Shown here: in pieces, positions 1 to 5,781 of the stretch
How positions within the stretch are numbered: the first letter of the stretch is position 1
How the letters are laid out: every line of letters begins with the position of its first letter
Assembly (NCBI GenBank): GCA_000753945.1
Contig: JQOA01000050.1
Location: forward strand, 4,226 to 10,160
DNA length: 5,935 nt
From: Smithella sp. D17
Lineage (GTDB): Bacteria > Desulfobacterota > Syntrophia > Syntrophales > Smithellaceae
Direction of reading: 5' to 3'
Made by a program: the position numbers and the translations under genes
The notes under the pieces: generated by a model
Seen by the model: only the letters and a program-made list of their open reading frames with translations
What the model was told of the DNA's origin: nothing
Databases searched by the model: none

Positions 1-1499
1 CAAAGATCGTAGGAATCTCGGTGACCTATCTTGATCAAATTGTTCCGGCACTTACCCTTGCTGCCGAATGCAAAAAAATCCTGCCGGATACATTGGTTGT
101 TCTCGGAGGTCAGATCGTAAGCCTGTGGGGAGAAGATATCACGGTTCAAAACAAACTCTGGCGGTATGTTGACGCCTTTGTCCCGGGAGAAGGTGAAGCG
201 CCGCTGCACGATATTGTGACCAGACATATACAGGGTATAAACTTGGAAGGCATTCCGAATGTTGTTCTGCCTCCGGGACGAACCGGGCAAAAATCAGCTT
301 GGAGTCCGGTTTCGCGGCCCAGGACAATGGCTAACCTTCCATGCCCGGACTATAGCGGACTTCCCCTGGAACGGTATTTTTCTCCTGAGCCTGTCCTTAC
401 CCTTTCCGCGTCGCGCGGATGCTATTGGGGACGCTGTGCCTTTTGTGCTGTTTCTCCGGCTTTTCGGGATGGATTCCGCGTCAGGCCGGCCCGGCAGGTG
501 ATCGCTGATCTTGCGATGCTTATGAGACGCCATGGGGCAAGGCTCTTCAACTTTGGAGATGATGCCTTGCCGCGTTCGTTTGTAAAGGGCCTGGCCACGG
601 GTGCCAGTGTGCTTCCTCAAGGCGCTATGTGGCAGGCGGAAGCACGCTGGGATGCGCTTCCACGCCCGGAATGGGCGCATCGGCTCGCGAAGACAGGCGC
701 CCGAAATCTTATCTTCGGGCTCGAGTCGGGTTCCGGCGAGGTTCTCCGCAAAATGAATAAAGGAGGAACTGTTCCACAGGCAAGGAGAGTGATCAAGGCA
801 TGTCAAGATGCGGGCATCGGTCTTAATCTTCAGTGTTTTCTGGGTTTCCCCGGTGAGACGCGGGCGCAGGCGGCCTCGACAATCTCCTTTCTGAATGAGG
901 TGGCTGGACCCAAGACGACCGTGTCTTGCGGAATATTTGAACTTCAGAAAGGCTCGGCCATTTGGCGGCAACCGCAGGCATATGGCCTACGGTTGATTAA
1001 AACTGAAAAAGAGAGCGATCTTCCTGTGCGCTGTGAATACAAACCATGTTCGGGGAAGGATTGGCAAGCAGGGATGATTTCCCGTTTGGTGAAAAATGCT
1101 GATTCACGCGTGCCGCAGCTGCGCTGTGGTATCAATGCTCACGCCCTCATCTTCCTGGCCAGCGATTACCCGGCTTTCGTTCAGAAATCGGTTCCCTCCC
1201 GTATTCCGGCTGAACCGTTGAGACTGGCGGAGGGTGTTACATGGCGGGTATTTCATTGGGACCCGGACTCATTGCGGAAGGGAAGGGCGCCAAAGAAAAA
1301 AGACGGTTGTCTCGTTTATACTTTACGGCAGGGACGTGTGCTGTCTCTGGGCGCTTTGGCCGCAACGATGCTGCGCTATGCCGATGGAAGCACACGATTA
1401 AGCGATCTTTTTCCAGCATTGACATATCAAGAACGCCGCCGGGTAAGAAGCGCACTCCGGTCAATGGTGTTACAAGGAATACTTGCCGCGGCAGACTGA
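1..1499 (+). CDS. B12-binding radical SAM protein, 5'-truncated by the window
   Basis: The frame is open from the first bases and reads KIVGISVTYLDQ, the core of a cobalamin-binding domain, so the GTG at 21 is internal and the true start lies upstream. Numbering from that GTG, the B12-binding remnant covers about residues 1-85 (LVVLGG at 26-31). The radical SAM core runs from about 125 to 330. The [4Fe-4S] cysteines are C134, C139 and C142 in RGCYWGRCAFC, spaced CX4CX2C rather than the usual CX3CX2C. Other family-like segments are FGDDALP (D180-D181), GLESGSGEVL (233 onward) and GFPGET (275-280). The last 60 or so residues look like a small PqqD-like winged helix (LSLGALAATMLRYADGS). The family uses SAM radical chemistry, often with cobalamin, for methylations or rearrangements; the substrate cannot be told here. 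The PqqD-like tail hints at peptide binding, but that is inference. Confidence 0.88.
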   Translation, partial: KIVGISVTYLDQIVPALTLAAECKKILPDTLVVLGGQIVSLWGEDITVQNKLWRYVDAFVPGEGEAPLHDIVTRHIQGINLEGIPNVVLPPGRTGQKSAWSPVSRPRTMANLPCPDYSGLPLERYFSPEPVLTLSASRGCYWGRCAFCAVSPAFRDGFRVRPARQVIADLAMLMRRHGARLFNFGDDALPRSFVKGLATGASVLPQGAMWQAEARWDALPRPEWAHRLAKTGARNLIFGLESGSGEVLRKMNKGGTVPQARRVIKACQDAGIGLNLQCFLGFPGETRAQAASTISFLNEVAGPKTTVSCGIFELQKGSAIWRQPQAYGLRLIKTEKESDLPVRCEYKPCSGKDWQAGMISRLVKNADSRVPQLRCGINAHALIFLASDYPAFVQKSVPSRIPAEPLRLAEGVTWRVFHWDPDSLRKGRAPKKKDGCLVYTLRQGRVLSLGALAATMLRYADGSTRLSDLFPALTYQERRRVRSALRSMVLQGILAAAD

Positions 1500-1527
1500 A
1501 TAAGGATTATCTTTGCAGGAGACGAAG

Positions 1528-1740
1528 ATGTCCATATCGAACCGGTGGATTTTAATTGATTTTACAATGTTGTTTGGTACGGAAAATATTATTCCGCATT
1601 TGATCATGGTGTCCTTACTGGCTGCACTGATTGCCATAACTCTTTTTACAGTTATCGCCATGGATTATCCGTTTACAGGAGATATCAGTATCACGCCTGA
1701 TGTTTTTAAAAATATTCTTTCATCATTGATGACTTCGTAA
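1528..1740 (+). CDS. Small membrane protein: C-terminal fragment of a DUF4239 (bestrophin-like) protein, possibly a gene remnant
   Basis: This 70-codon ORF starts at ATG 1528, 28 bases after the radical SAM stop. A good AGGAG (1517-1521) lies 6 bases upstream, which favours ATG over the in-frame TTG at 1513. The protein has one clear hydrophobic segment at about residues 23-45 (HLIMVSLLAALIAITLF) and a weaker one at 7-17. The run LFGTEN, the helix, then MDYPFTGDISITPDVF matches from memory the C-terminal end of DUF4239 proteins, which are normally 200 residues or more; the upstream helices are missing. It is therefore either a decaying remnant placed behind a usable ribosome binding site or a short, still-expressed membrane protein. 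Its spacing would allow co-transcription with the radical SAM gene. A RiPP-type substrate for that enzyme is an alternative, but the DUF4239 resemblance makes it less likely. Confidence 0.6.
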   Translation: MSISNRWILIDFTMLFGTENIIPHLIMVSLLAALIAITLFTVIAMDYPFTGDISITPDVFKNILSSLMTS

Positions 1741-1750
1741 AAATGGGTGA

Positions 1751-1856
1751 AATTCTGCTTCGCTTTCGGAATTGGAGTCACTAATCCCGATAAATTCCGT
1801 TATCGGGATAATTCGTCCAGCAAATTTCAGTGCGCTCCACTTCTGAAATTTGGGAC
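1751..1856. repeat. Cluster of three hairpins, possible intergenic palindromic repeat element
   Basis: Three inverted repeats follow one another. The first pairs 1751-1757 with 1767-1773 (AATTC/GAATT core, one wobble). The second pairs 1784-1793 with 1800-1809 (10 bp, ATCCCGATAA core, 6-base loop). The third pairs CAAATTTCAG 1821-1830 with CTGAAATTTG 1843-1852, perfect over 10 bp. It extends outward by GTCC 1815-1818 with GGAC 1853-1856 across a two-base bulge. None is followed by a T-run on the plus strand, so they are not standard terminators. The arrangement resembles dispersed palindromic units of bacterial intergenic DNA, but whether it recurs in the genome cannot be seen here. Confidence 0.5.
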
Positions 1857-1861
1857 TCATT

Positions 1862-1899
1862 AAAAGCCCCCCGAAGAAGTATATCTCTTGCGAGGGGCT
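1862..1899 (-). terminator. Candidate intrinsic terminator, minus strand
   Basis: Read on the minus strand, AGCCCCTCG (1899-1891) pairs with CGGGGGGCT (1873-1865) over 9 bp, including one U-G wobble. Past a single bulged C, AAGA (1889-1886) pairs with TCTT (1877-1874) around an 8-base loop. The stem leads straight into TTTTA (1865-1861, first T paired). The T-tract is short. On the plus strand the A-tract precedes the stem and no T-run follows, so the orientation is minus. No minus-strand protein gene ends here. Confidence 0.5.
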
Positions 1900-1945
1900 A
1901 ACGAGATCCGCATATGCCGTCTTGTCTTTTACTGGAGTCCATCAT

Positions 1946-1975
1946 TTGAATTCTTGGTCTTTTAAGGGTGATAAT
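1946..1975 (+). promoter_or_regulatory. Possible promoter for the restriction-modification gene
   Basis: TTGAAT (1946-1951, 4 of 6 consensus bases) and GATAAT (1970-1975, 5 of 6) are separated by 18 bases. Transcription would start near 1982 and give a leader of about 195 nt before the ATG at 2179. The -10 box lies inside a palindrome. A closer promoter in the AT-rich 2050-2160 stretch cannot be excluded. Confidence 0.35.
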
Positions 1976-1979
1976 CACC
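1967..1979. promoter_or_regulatory. 13-bp palindrome over the possible -10 box
   Basis: GGTGAT and ATCACC flank a single central A in perfect symmetry. Partial symmetry continues outward (GTCTT 1957-1961 with AAGAC 1983-1987). It could be an operator for a repressor acting on the plus-strand promoter or the stem of an RNA hairpin; the sequence alone does not decide. Confidence 0.35.
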
Positions 1980-2063
1980 ACTAAGACTCTGTGTGTTAAT
2001 ATTTGTTAACTTCCAGTAGAATGGACGCAATACGTGCATCGCAGAATCTCGATTGCATAATCT

Positions 2064-2091
2064 CTTATATGCATATCTTTATTATTTACAA
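2064..2091 (-). promoter_or_regulatory. Possible minus-strand promoter
   Basis: On the minus strand TTGTAA (2091-2086, 4 of 6) and TATAAG (2069-2064, 5 of 6) are 16 bases apart in AT-rich DNA. The 10-bp palindrome ATATGCATAT (2067-2076) overlaps the -10. It would drive a transcript toward the minus-strand terminator at 1862-1899. AT-rich DNA yields such matches by chance, so confidence is low. Confidence 0.3.
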
Positions 2092-2178
2092 ATTTAACTA
2101 AAAGAGTTATCTACTTAGCCAGCATTAACAACCCTCAAAAGAAGCCTTACTTTAAACTGATGCAGAATAAGGGAGCCA

Positions 2179-4920
2179 ATGCCGTTAAGCTGGAATGAAA
2201 TTAAAACACGCGCACTTGCATTTTCCAAGGAATGGCAGAACGAAACCTCCGAAGATGCCGAAGCCAAAACCTTCTGGGATGGTTTTTTCAATATTTATGG
2301 CGTTCCCCGCAGACGAGTCGCCACTTTTGAAGAACCGGTCAAAAAACTCGGTGAAAAATACGGCTATATTGATCTGTTCTGGAAAGGCGTCCTGATTGTC
2401 GAGCACAAATCACGCGGAAAAAGTTTGGATTCGGCCTACTCGCAGGCGCTGGATTATTTTCCGGGTCTCAGCAATCGCGACCTGCCTAAATATGTAATCG
2501 TTTCCGATTTCGCCCGCATAAGACTTTGTGATCTGGAAGAAAAAGAAGAACACGAATTCGACCTCAAGGATTTGCACAAAAACGTCCGCCTGTTCGGTTT
2601 TATCGCCGGTTACCAGACCCACAAAATTCAGGAGCAGGACCCCGTCAACATCAAAGCCGCGGAACAGATGGGCAAACTCCACGACCAGATGAAGGATGTA
2701 GGTTACAGCGGTCATCGGCTGGAGCTCTATTTGGTGCGGCTGCTTTTCTGCCTTTTTGCTGAAGACACCGGAATATTCGAACGCCAGCAGTTCAAAGATT
2801 ATATTGAAGAGCGCACAAACGAGGATGGCTCGGACCTCGGCCATCATTTAAGCACCTTGTTTCAGGTCTTGAACACATCACCGGAAAAGCGCCTGAAAAA
2901 TCTCGACGAACAGCTTGCCACTTTTAATTATATCAACGGCAAACTCTTTGAAGAGATGCTGCCGACAGCCGGTTTTGACTCCGCCATGCGGCAGGCGCTG
3001 TTGGATTGTTGCGCGCTGGACTGGAGCAGAATTTCGCCCGCCATTTTCGGCTCACTCTTTCAGTCCATCATGGACAAGCAGGCGCGGCGCAACCTGGGCG
3101 CTCATTACACCAGTGAAGAAAACATTCTCAAGCTGATCAAGCCGTTATTCCTGGACGGGCTTCGGGAAGAATTTGAAAAAGTCAAACACAACAAAAACAG
3201 ATTGCTGGAGTTTCACAAAAAACTGAGGATGCTGAATTTTCTCGACCCCGCCTGCGGCTGCGGCAACTTTCTGGTCATCGCCTATCGAGAACTCAGGCTG
3301 TTGGAGCTCGAAGTTTTGCGTGCATCAAAAATCTACCAAAGCGAGCTTAGTATTCACAGATTGATTAACCTCAACGTTGACCAGTTCTTCGGCATCGAGA
3401 TTGAAGAATTCCCCGCGCAAATCGCGCAGGTGGCGCTGTGGCTGATGGATCACCAGATGAACCTGCTGGTCTCCGAAGAGTTCGGCCTCTACTTTGCCCG
3501 CATTCCGCTGGAAACAAGCGCGAAGATTGTCTGCGGCAATGCGCTCACCATAGACTGGGAAGAAGTTGTGCCCGCCCGGCATGTCAGTTACATCATGGGC
3601 AATCCGCCATTTGTGGGTGCGAAATTCATGAGCGATGATCAGCGCAAAGATGTCGCTCTTGTTTTCGGTAATATGAAAAATGCCGGTCTGCTTGATTATG
3701 TGGCGGCCTGGTATGTGAAGGCCGCTCGGATGATAAAAGAAACAAAGATTTGCTGCGCTTTTGTTTCCACCAATTCCATCACCCAGGGCGAACAGGTTGG
3801 TGTTTTGTGGAATTGGATGCTGGTGGAAGGCATGAAGATATTTTTCGCGCATCGCACTTTTCAATGGAACAACGAAGCGCGTGGCAAAGCGGCCGTGCAT
3901 TGTGTGATTATCGGCTTTGCCCATTTTGATATTTCGCCCAAATGGTTGTTTGAATATGAACACATCAAAGGCGAACCACAAAAAATAAAAGCGCAAAACA
4001 TTAATCCATATCTGGTGGATGCGCCGGATATAGTTTTAACAAACAGAAGTATCCCAATTTGTTCTTCGCCTGAAATCGGTATTGGCAATAAACCGATTGA
4101 CGATGGTAATTATTTATTTACCGAGGAAGAAAAAAATGCGTTTCTTGAGAAAGAACCACAAGCGAAGCTGTATTTTCGCCGTTGGCTGGGAGCCGATGAA
4201 TTTCTGAATGGATACCACCGTTATTGTCTTTGGCTTGGAGAATGTTCGCCTGCGGAATTGAAAAGAATGCCAGAAGTGATGAAGAGAATTGAGGCAGTAA
4301 AAGAATTTCGTGCAGCCAGTAAAAGCGCGCCGACAAGGAAAATAGCTGATACTCCTATGCGGTTTCATGTTGAGAATATGCCTTGTGATGAATATGTTTT
4401 AATTTCTCGTGTCTCTTCGGAGCGTAGACTTTATCTCCCTGTCGGTTATATTGACGCAAAAACACTGACAAGTGATTCTGCACTTATTCTTGTTGGTGCA
4501 AAACTATATCATTTTGGTATATTAACTTCTCTCATGCATAATGCCTGGATGCGCACGGTCTGTGGGCGCTTAAAGAGCGATTATAGATATTCGGCGGGCA
4601 TAGTTTATAACAATTTCCCCTGGCCGGAAAATCCAACCGGGAAACAAAAGCAAGCTATTGAAGCCGCCGCGCAAGCTGTACTGGACGCCCGCGCGCAATT
4701 CCCCAATTCAACGCTGGCCGATCTCTACGATCCGCTGACCATGCCGCCGGTTTTACTCAAAGCTCATCAACACTTGGACAAGACGGTGGATGCTGCCTAC
4801 GGCAAAACCAATTTTACAACCGAAGCCCAGCGCGTCGCGTTTTTATTTGAACTGTATCAAAAATACACTAGCCTCTTTGCGCCCGAAAAACCCAAACGCC
4901 GTGCGAAGAGTAGGGATTGA
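2179..4920 (+). CDS. MmeI-like type IIL restriction-modification enzyme (nuclease, adenine methyltransferase and target recognition in one chain)
   Basis: The 913-residue product is close to MmeI in length (about 920). The N-terminal domain (about 1-155) carries a PD-(D/E)XK nuclease site, D65-X9-E75-X-K77 in GYIDLFWKGVLIVEHKSRG, with the same spacing as MmeI. A helical linker follows (about 155-300). The methyltransferase region (about 300-610) has GAHYTSEENI (307-316), SAM-binding motif I DPACGCGNF (356-364) and catalytic motif IV NPPF (475-478), typical of N6-adenine enzymes. The target recognition domain spans about 615-830 and ends near the family-like NNFPWP (811-816); a C-terminal helical part completes the protein. 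Enzymes of this family methylate one strand of an asymmetric site for protection and cut about two helix turns away, so no separate methyltransferase or specificity gene is needed, and none is seen. The ATG follows AGGGAG (2170-2175) by only 3 bases. No frameshift or lost catalytic residue is visible, so it is probably active. The recognition sequence cannot be read from the protein. Confidence 0.93.
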   Translation: MPLSWNEIKTRALAFSKEWQNETSEDAEAKTFWDGFFNIYGVPRRRVATFEEPVKKLGEKYGYIDLFWKGVLIVEHKSRGKSLDSAYSQALDYFPGLSNRDLPKYVIVSDFARIRLCDLEEKEEHEFDLKDLHKNVRLFGFIAGYQTHKIQEQDPVNIKAAEQMGKLHDQMKDVGYSGHRLELYLVRLLFCLFAEDTGIFERQQFKDYIEERTNEDGSDLGHHLSTLFQVLNTSPEKRLKNLDEQLATFNYINGKLFEEMLPTAGFDSAMRQALLDCCALDWSRISPAIFGSLFQSIMDKQARRNLGAHYTSEENILKLIKPLFLDGLREEFEKVKHNKNRLLEFHKKLRMLNFLDPACGCGNFLVIAYRELRLLELEVLRASKIYQSELSIHRLINLNVDQFFGIEIEEFPAQIAQVALWLMDHQMNLLVSEEFGLYFARIPLETSAKIVCGNALTIDWEEVVPARHVSYIMGNPPFVGAKFMSDDQRKDVALVFGNMKNAGLLDYVAAWYVKAARMIKETKICCAFVSTNSITQGEQVGVLWNWMLVEGMKIFFAHRTFQWNNEARGKAAVHCVIIGFAHFDISPKWLFEYEHIKGEPQKIKAQNINPYLVDAPDIVLTNRSIPICSSPEIGIGNKPIDDGNYLFTEEEKNAFLEKEPQAKLYFRRWLGADEFLNGYHRYCLWLGECSPAELKRMPEVMKRIEAVKEFRAASKSAPTRKIADTPMRFHVENMPCDEYVLISRVSSERRLYLPVGYIDAKTLTSDSALILVGAKLYHFGILTSLMHNAWMRTVCGRLKSDYRYSAGIVYNNFPWPENPTGKQKQAIEAAAQAVLDARAQFPNSTLADLYDPLTMPPVLLKAHQHLDKTVDAAYGKTNFTTEAQRVAFLFELYQKYTSLFAPEKPKRRAKSRD
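4021..4620 (+). other. AT-rich segment coding for the target recognition domain
   Basis: By hand count this 600-base stretch (residues 615-814) is about 41% G+C. In the same gene, 3421-3600 is about 58% and 4681-4740 about 63%. The limits match the expected target recognition domain. A plausible reading is that this domain was exchanged by recombination, as known for other restriction enzymes. Confidence 0.55.
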
Positions 4921-4934
4921 TCCCCGATCAATCC
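4914..4934 (+). other. Hairpin spanning the stop codon of the restriction gene
   Basis: GGATTGAT (4914-4921) and ATCAATCC (4927-4934) are perfect inverted repeats around CCCCG and include the TGA stop. A competing stem, TCCCCGA (4921-4927) with TCGGGGA (4952-4958), shares bases with it. No T-run follows either, so a standard terminator is not supported; the stem may protect the 3' end of the message. Confidence 0.4.
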
Positions 4935-4979
4935 GCAGAATAATGGCGCGTTCGGGGAATGCGCCCTGCAAAAATCGTC

Positions 4980-5012
4980 GGTTCGGCCAAGTCTTTTTGA
5001 CTTGGCTCAACC
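4980..5012 (+). other. Hairpin between the restriction gene and the toxin-antitoxin operon
   Basis: GCCAAGTC (4986-4993) and GACTTGGC (4999-5006) pair perfectly around a TTTTT loop. The stem continues as GGTT (4980-4983) with AACC (5009-5012) across two poorly matched positions. No T-tract follows on the plus strand. It may slow or end read-through from the restriction gene, but it lacks the classical terminator form. Confidence 0.4.
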
Positions 5013-5028
5013 AGGGTAATAAATAAGC

Positions 5029-5057
5029 TTGACAATACATCAATGTTGATGTATCTA
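5029..5057 (+). promoter_or_regulatory. Promoter of the toxin-antitoxin operon
   Basis: A perfect TTGACA (5029-5034) lies 17 bases upstream of TATCTA (5052-5057), which matches the -10 consensus only at its first three positions. Transcription would start near 5064, leaving a leader of about 15 bases before the toxin start. A strong palindrome fills the spacer, which supports a real, regulated promoter. Confidence 0.65.
5035..5054. promoter_or_regulatory. Operator palindrome in the toxin-antitoxin promoter
   Basis: ATACATCAA (5035-5043) and TTGATGTAT (5046-5054) are perfect 9-bp inverted arms around TG. The site begins directly after the -35 box and covers the first bases of the -10, so bound protein would block polymerase. 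The likely ligand is the downstream XRE antitoxin, alone or with the toxin, giving the autoregulation usual for such modules; this assignment is inference. Confidence 0.65.
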
Positions 5058-5079
5058 AAAAATTAGATCGGAGGTATAC

Positions 5080-5439
5080 TTGTATAACCTTTTATTCTAT
5101 ACAAATGCCCGGAGCGATTCGCCTATTGATGATTTCCTGGATAGTCTGGATAAGAAGTTGCGGGCTAAGGTGGCCGTGTACCTGTCGCTTCTGGAAGAGC
5201 ACGGACCGCATCTTAGGAGACCCTATGCTGACATCGTCAGAAGGAAAATCAGGGAATTGAGAATACACCAAAGTTCGAATCAGTACCGTATTCTCTATTT
5301 CTTCCATTTGCGTGATCAAATTGTATTGGTACATGCTTTTTCTAAAAAAACGCAGCAACTGAAAGAGAAAGACATTGAGTTGGCAGAAAAACGCATGGAA
5401 GATTGGTTACAACGTTTTCCGACAGGAGTAACAACATGA
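5080..5439 (+). CDS. Type II toxin, RelE/ParE superfamily, Gp49/HigB-like
   Basis: The 119-residue protein starts at TTG 5080, five bases after CGGAGG (5069-5074); no ATG fits this position. It has the order of the phage Gp49-like/HigB toxin family: an N-terminal strand (YNLLFYTNA), a helical hairpin (about 14-42), then IRELRI (57-62), YRILYFF (69-75), IVLVHAFSKKT (81-91) and a basic C-terminal helix. Relatives are ribosome-dependent mRNA interferases; R61, R70 and K89-K90 are the visible basic candidates for RNA contact. The stop overlaps the antitoxin start (ATGA at 5436-5439), so the two are translationally coupled. Toxin-before-antitoxin order and an XRE partner are typical of HigBA-type modules. 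The length is normal and no disruption is seen. Confidence 0.88.
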   Translation: MYNLLFYTNARSDSPIDDFLDSLDKKLRAKVAVYLSLLEEHGPHLRRPYADIVRRKIRELRIHQSSNQYRILYFFHLRDQIVLVHAFSKKTQQLKEKDIELAEKRMEDWLQRFPTGVTT

Positions 5440-5732
5440 AAAAAAGTAAAGTTCGTACATTTCAAAGCAGATTAAAAGAGGAAATGAAAGATCCGGAATT
5501 CAAAGCTCACTATAAAGAAGAGCGGCAAGCGCTGATGCTGGCGATGAAGATTGCGAAGTTGCGCGAAAAGAAAAGCTTGTCACAGTTGCAACTGGCAAAG
5601 CTCATGGGCACCAGCCAGCAGGCTATCTCCCGGCTTGAAAGCGGCGAGTACGATGGGTTTACGCTCAAGACTCTTGAAAAAATTGCCGCGGTAACCGGGA
5701 CGCGCGTAGAGATAAAATTTGTTACGGCATAA
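5436..5732 (+). CDS. XRE-family antitoxin with helix-turn-helix
   Basis: The 98-residue protein starts at ATG 5436, seven bases after CAGGAG (5423-5428) and overlapping the toxin stop by four bases; an in-frame TTG at 5403 is ignored because it would lie inside the toxin without its own ribosome site. Residues 1-35 are charged and helical. The DNA-binding domain covers about 37-91, with the helix-turn-helix LSQLQLAKLMGTSQQAISRL at 48-67. The end, TGTRVEIKFVTA, is the strand typical of this antitoxin class. It should neutralise the preceding toxin by direct binding and repress the operon through the palindrome at 5035-5054. Confidence 0.88.
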   Translation: MKKSKVRTFQSRLKEEMKDPEFKAHYKEERQALMLAMKIAKLREKKSLSQLQLAKLMGTSQQAISRLESGEYDGFTLKTLEKIAAVTGTRVEIKFVTA

Positions 5733-5781
5733 TGAAAATATTTGGGATACCCTCAGAGCTAAGGTCTGAAATTCTATTCGC

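Larger units (their letters stand above)
1862..2057 (-). ncRNA. Candidate structured small RNA, minus strand
   Basis: A possible minus-strand promoter (2091-2064) would start transcription near 2057, and the minus-strand terminator would end it near 1862, giving about 195 nt without a credible ORF. The body contains a hairpin TTAAC/GTTAA (2010-1995) and a longer imperfect hairpin (1987-1957) with core GGTGAT/ATCACC. It also holds two 6-bp complementary pairs in crossing order: 2026-2021 with 1942-1937, and 2018-2013 with 1935-1930. It lies divergently upstream of the restriction gene and would be antisense to part of a long leader of that gene. No known RNA family is recognised; everything here is pattern-based inference. 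Confidence 0.3.
1741..2178. other. Gene-free, structure-rich intergenic region
   Basis: No reading frame here looks like a gene; the longest plausible one after the preceding stop is 13 codons from ATG 1742. The left half holds consecutive hairpins. The right half is AT-rich and holds candidate promoters on both strands plus the leader of the restriction gene. Separate entries describe these. Confidence 0.8.

Noticed and set aside
294..971. A 225-codon open frame on the minus strand
   Set aside because: It is antisense to the radical SAM core, whose motifs are plainly coding; its translation has no recognisable domain and a composition typical of a shadow frame.
1237..1555. Overlapping open frames on both strands near the end of the radical SAM gene
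   Set aside because: They sit out of frame within the conserved C-terminal part of that gene and have no ribosome binding site or domain.
1784..1852. Intrinsic terminator on the plus strand for the DUF4239 fragment
   Set aside because: The stems are good, but neither is followed by a T-run, so they were listed as a repeat cluster instead.
1741..2178. tRNA gene, CRISPR array or insertion sequence in the gap
   Set aside because: No cloverleaf, no regularly spaced direct repeats and no transposase fragment or matching terminal repeats with target duplication could be found.
3325..3996. A 223-codon open frame on the minus strand
   Set aside because: It lies entirely opposite the methyltransferase region of the restriction gene, which carries the catalytic motif; no family features are seen.
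4790..5026. A 78-codon plus-strand frame bridging the end of the restriction gene and the gap
   Set aside because: Most of it overlaps the restriction gene in another frame, the ending is low-complexity hairpin DNA, and there is no ribosome binding site.
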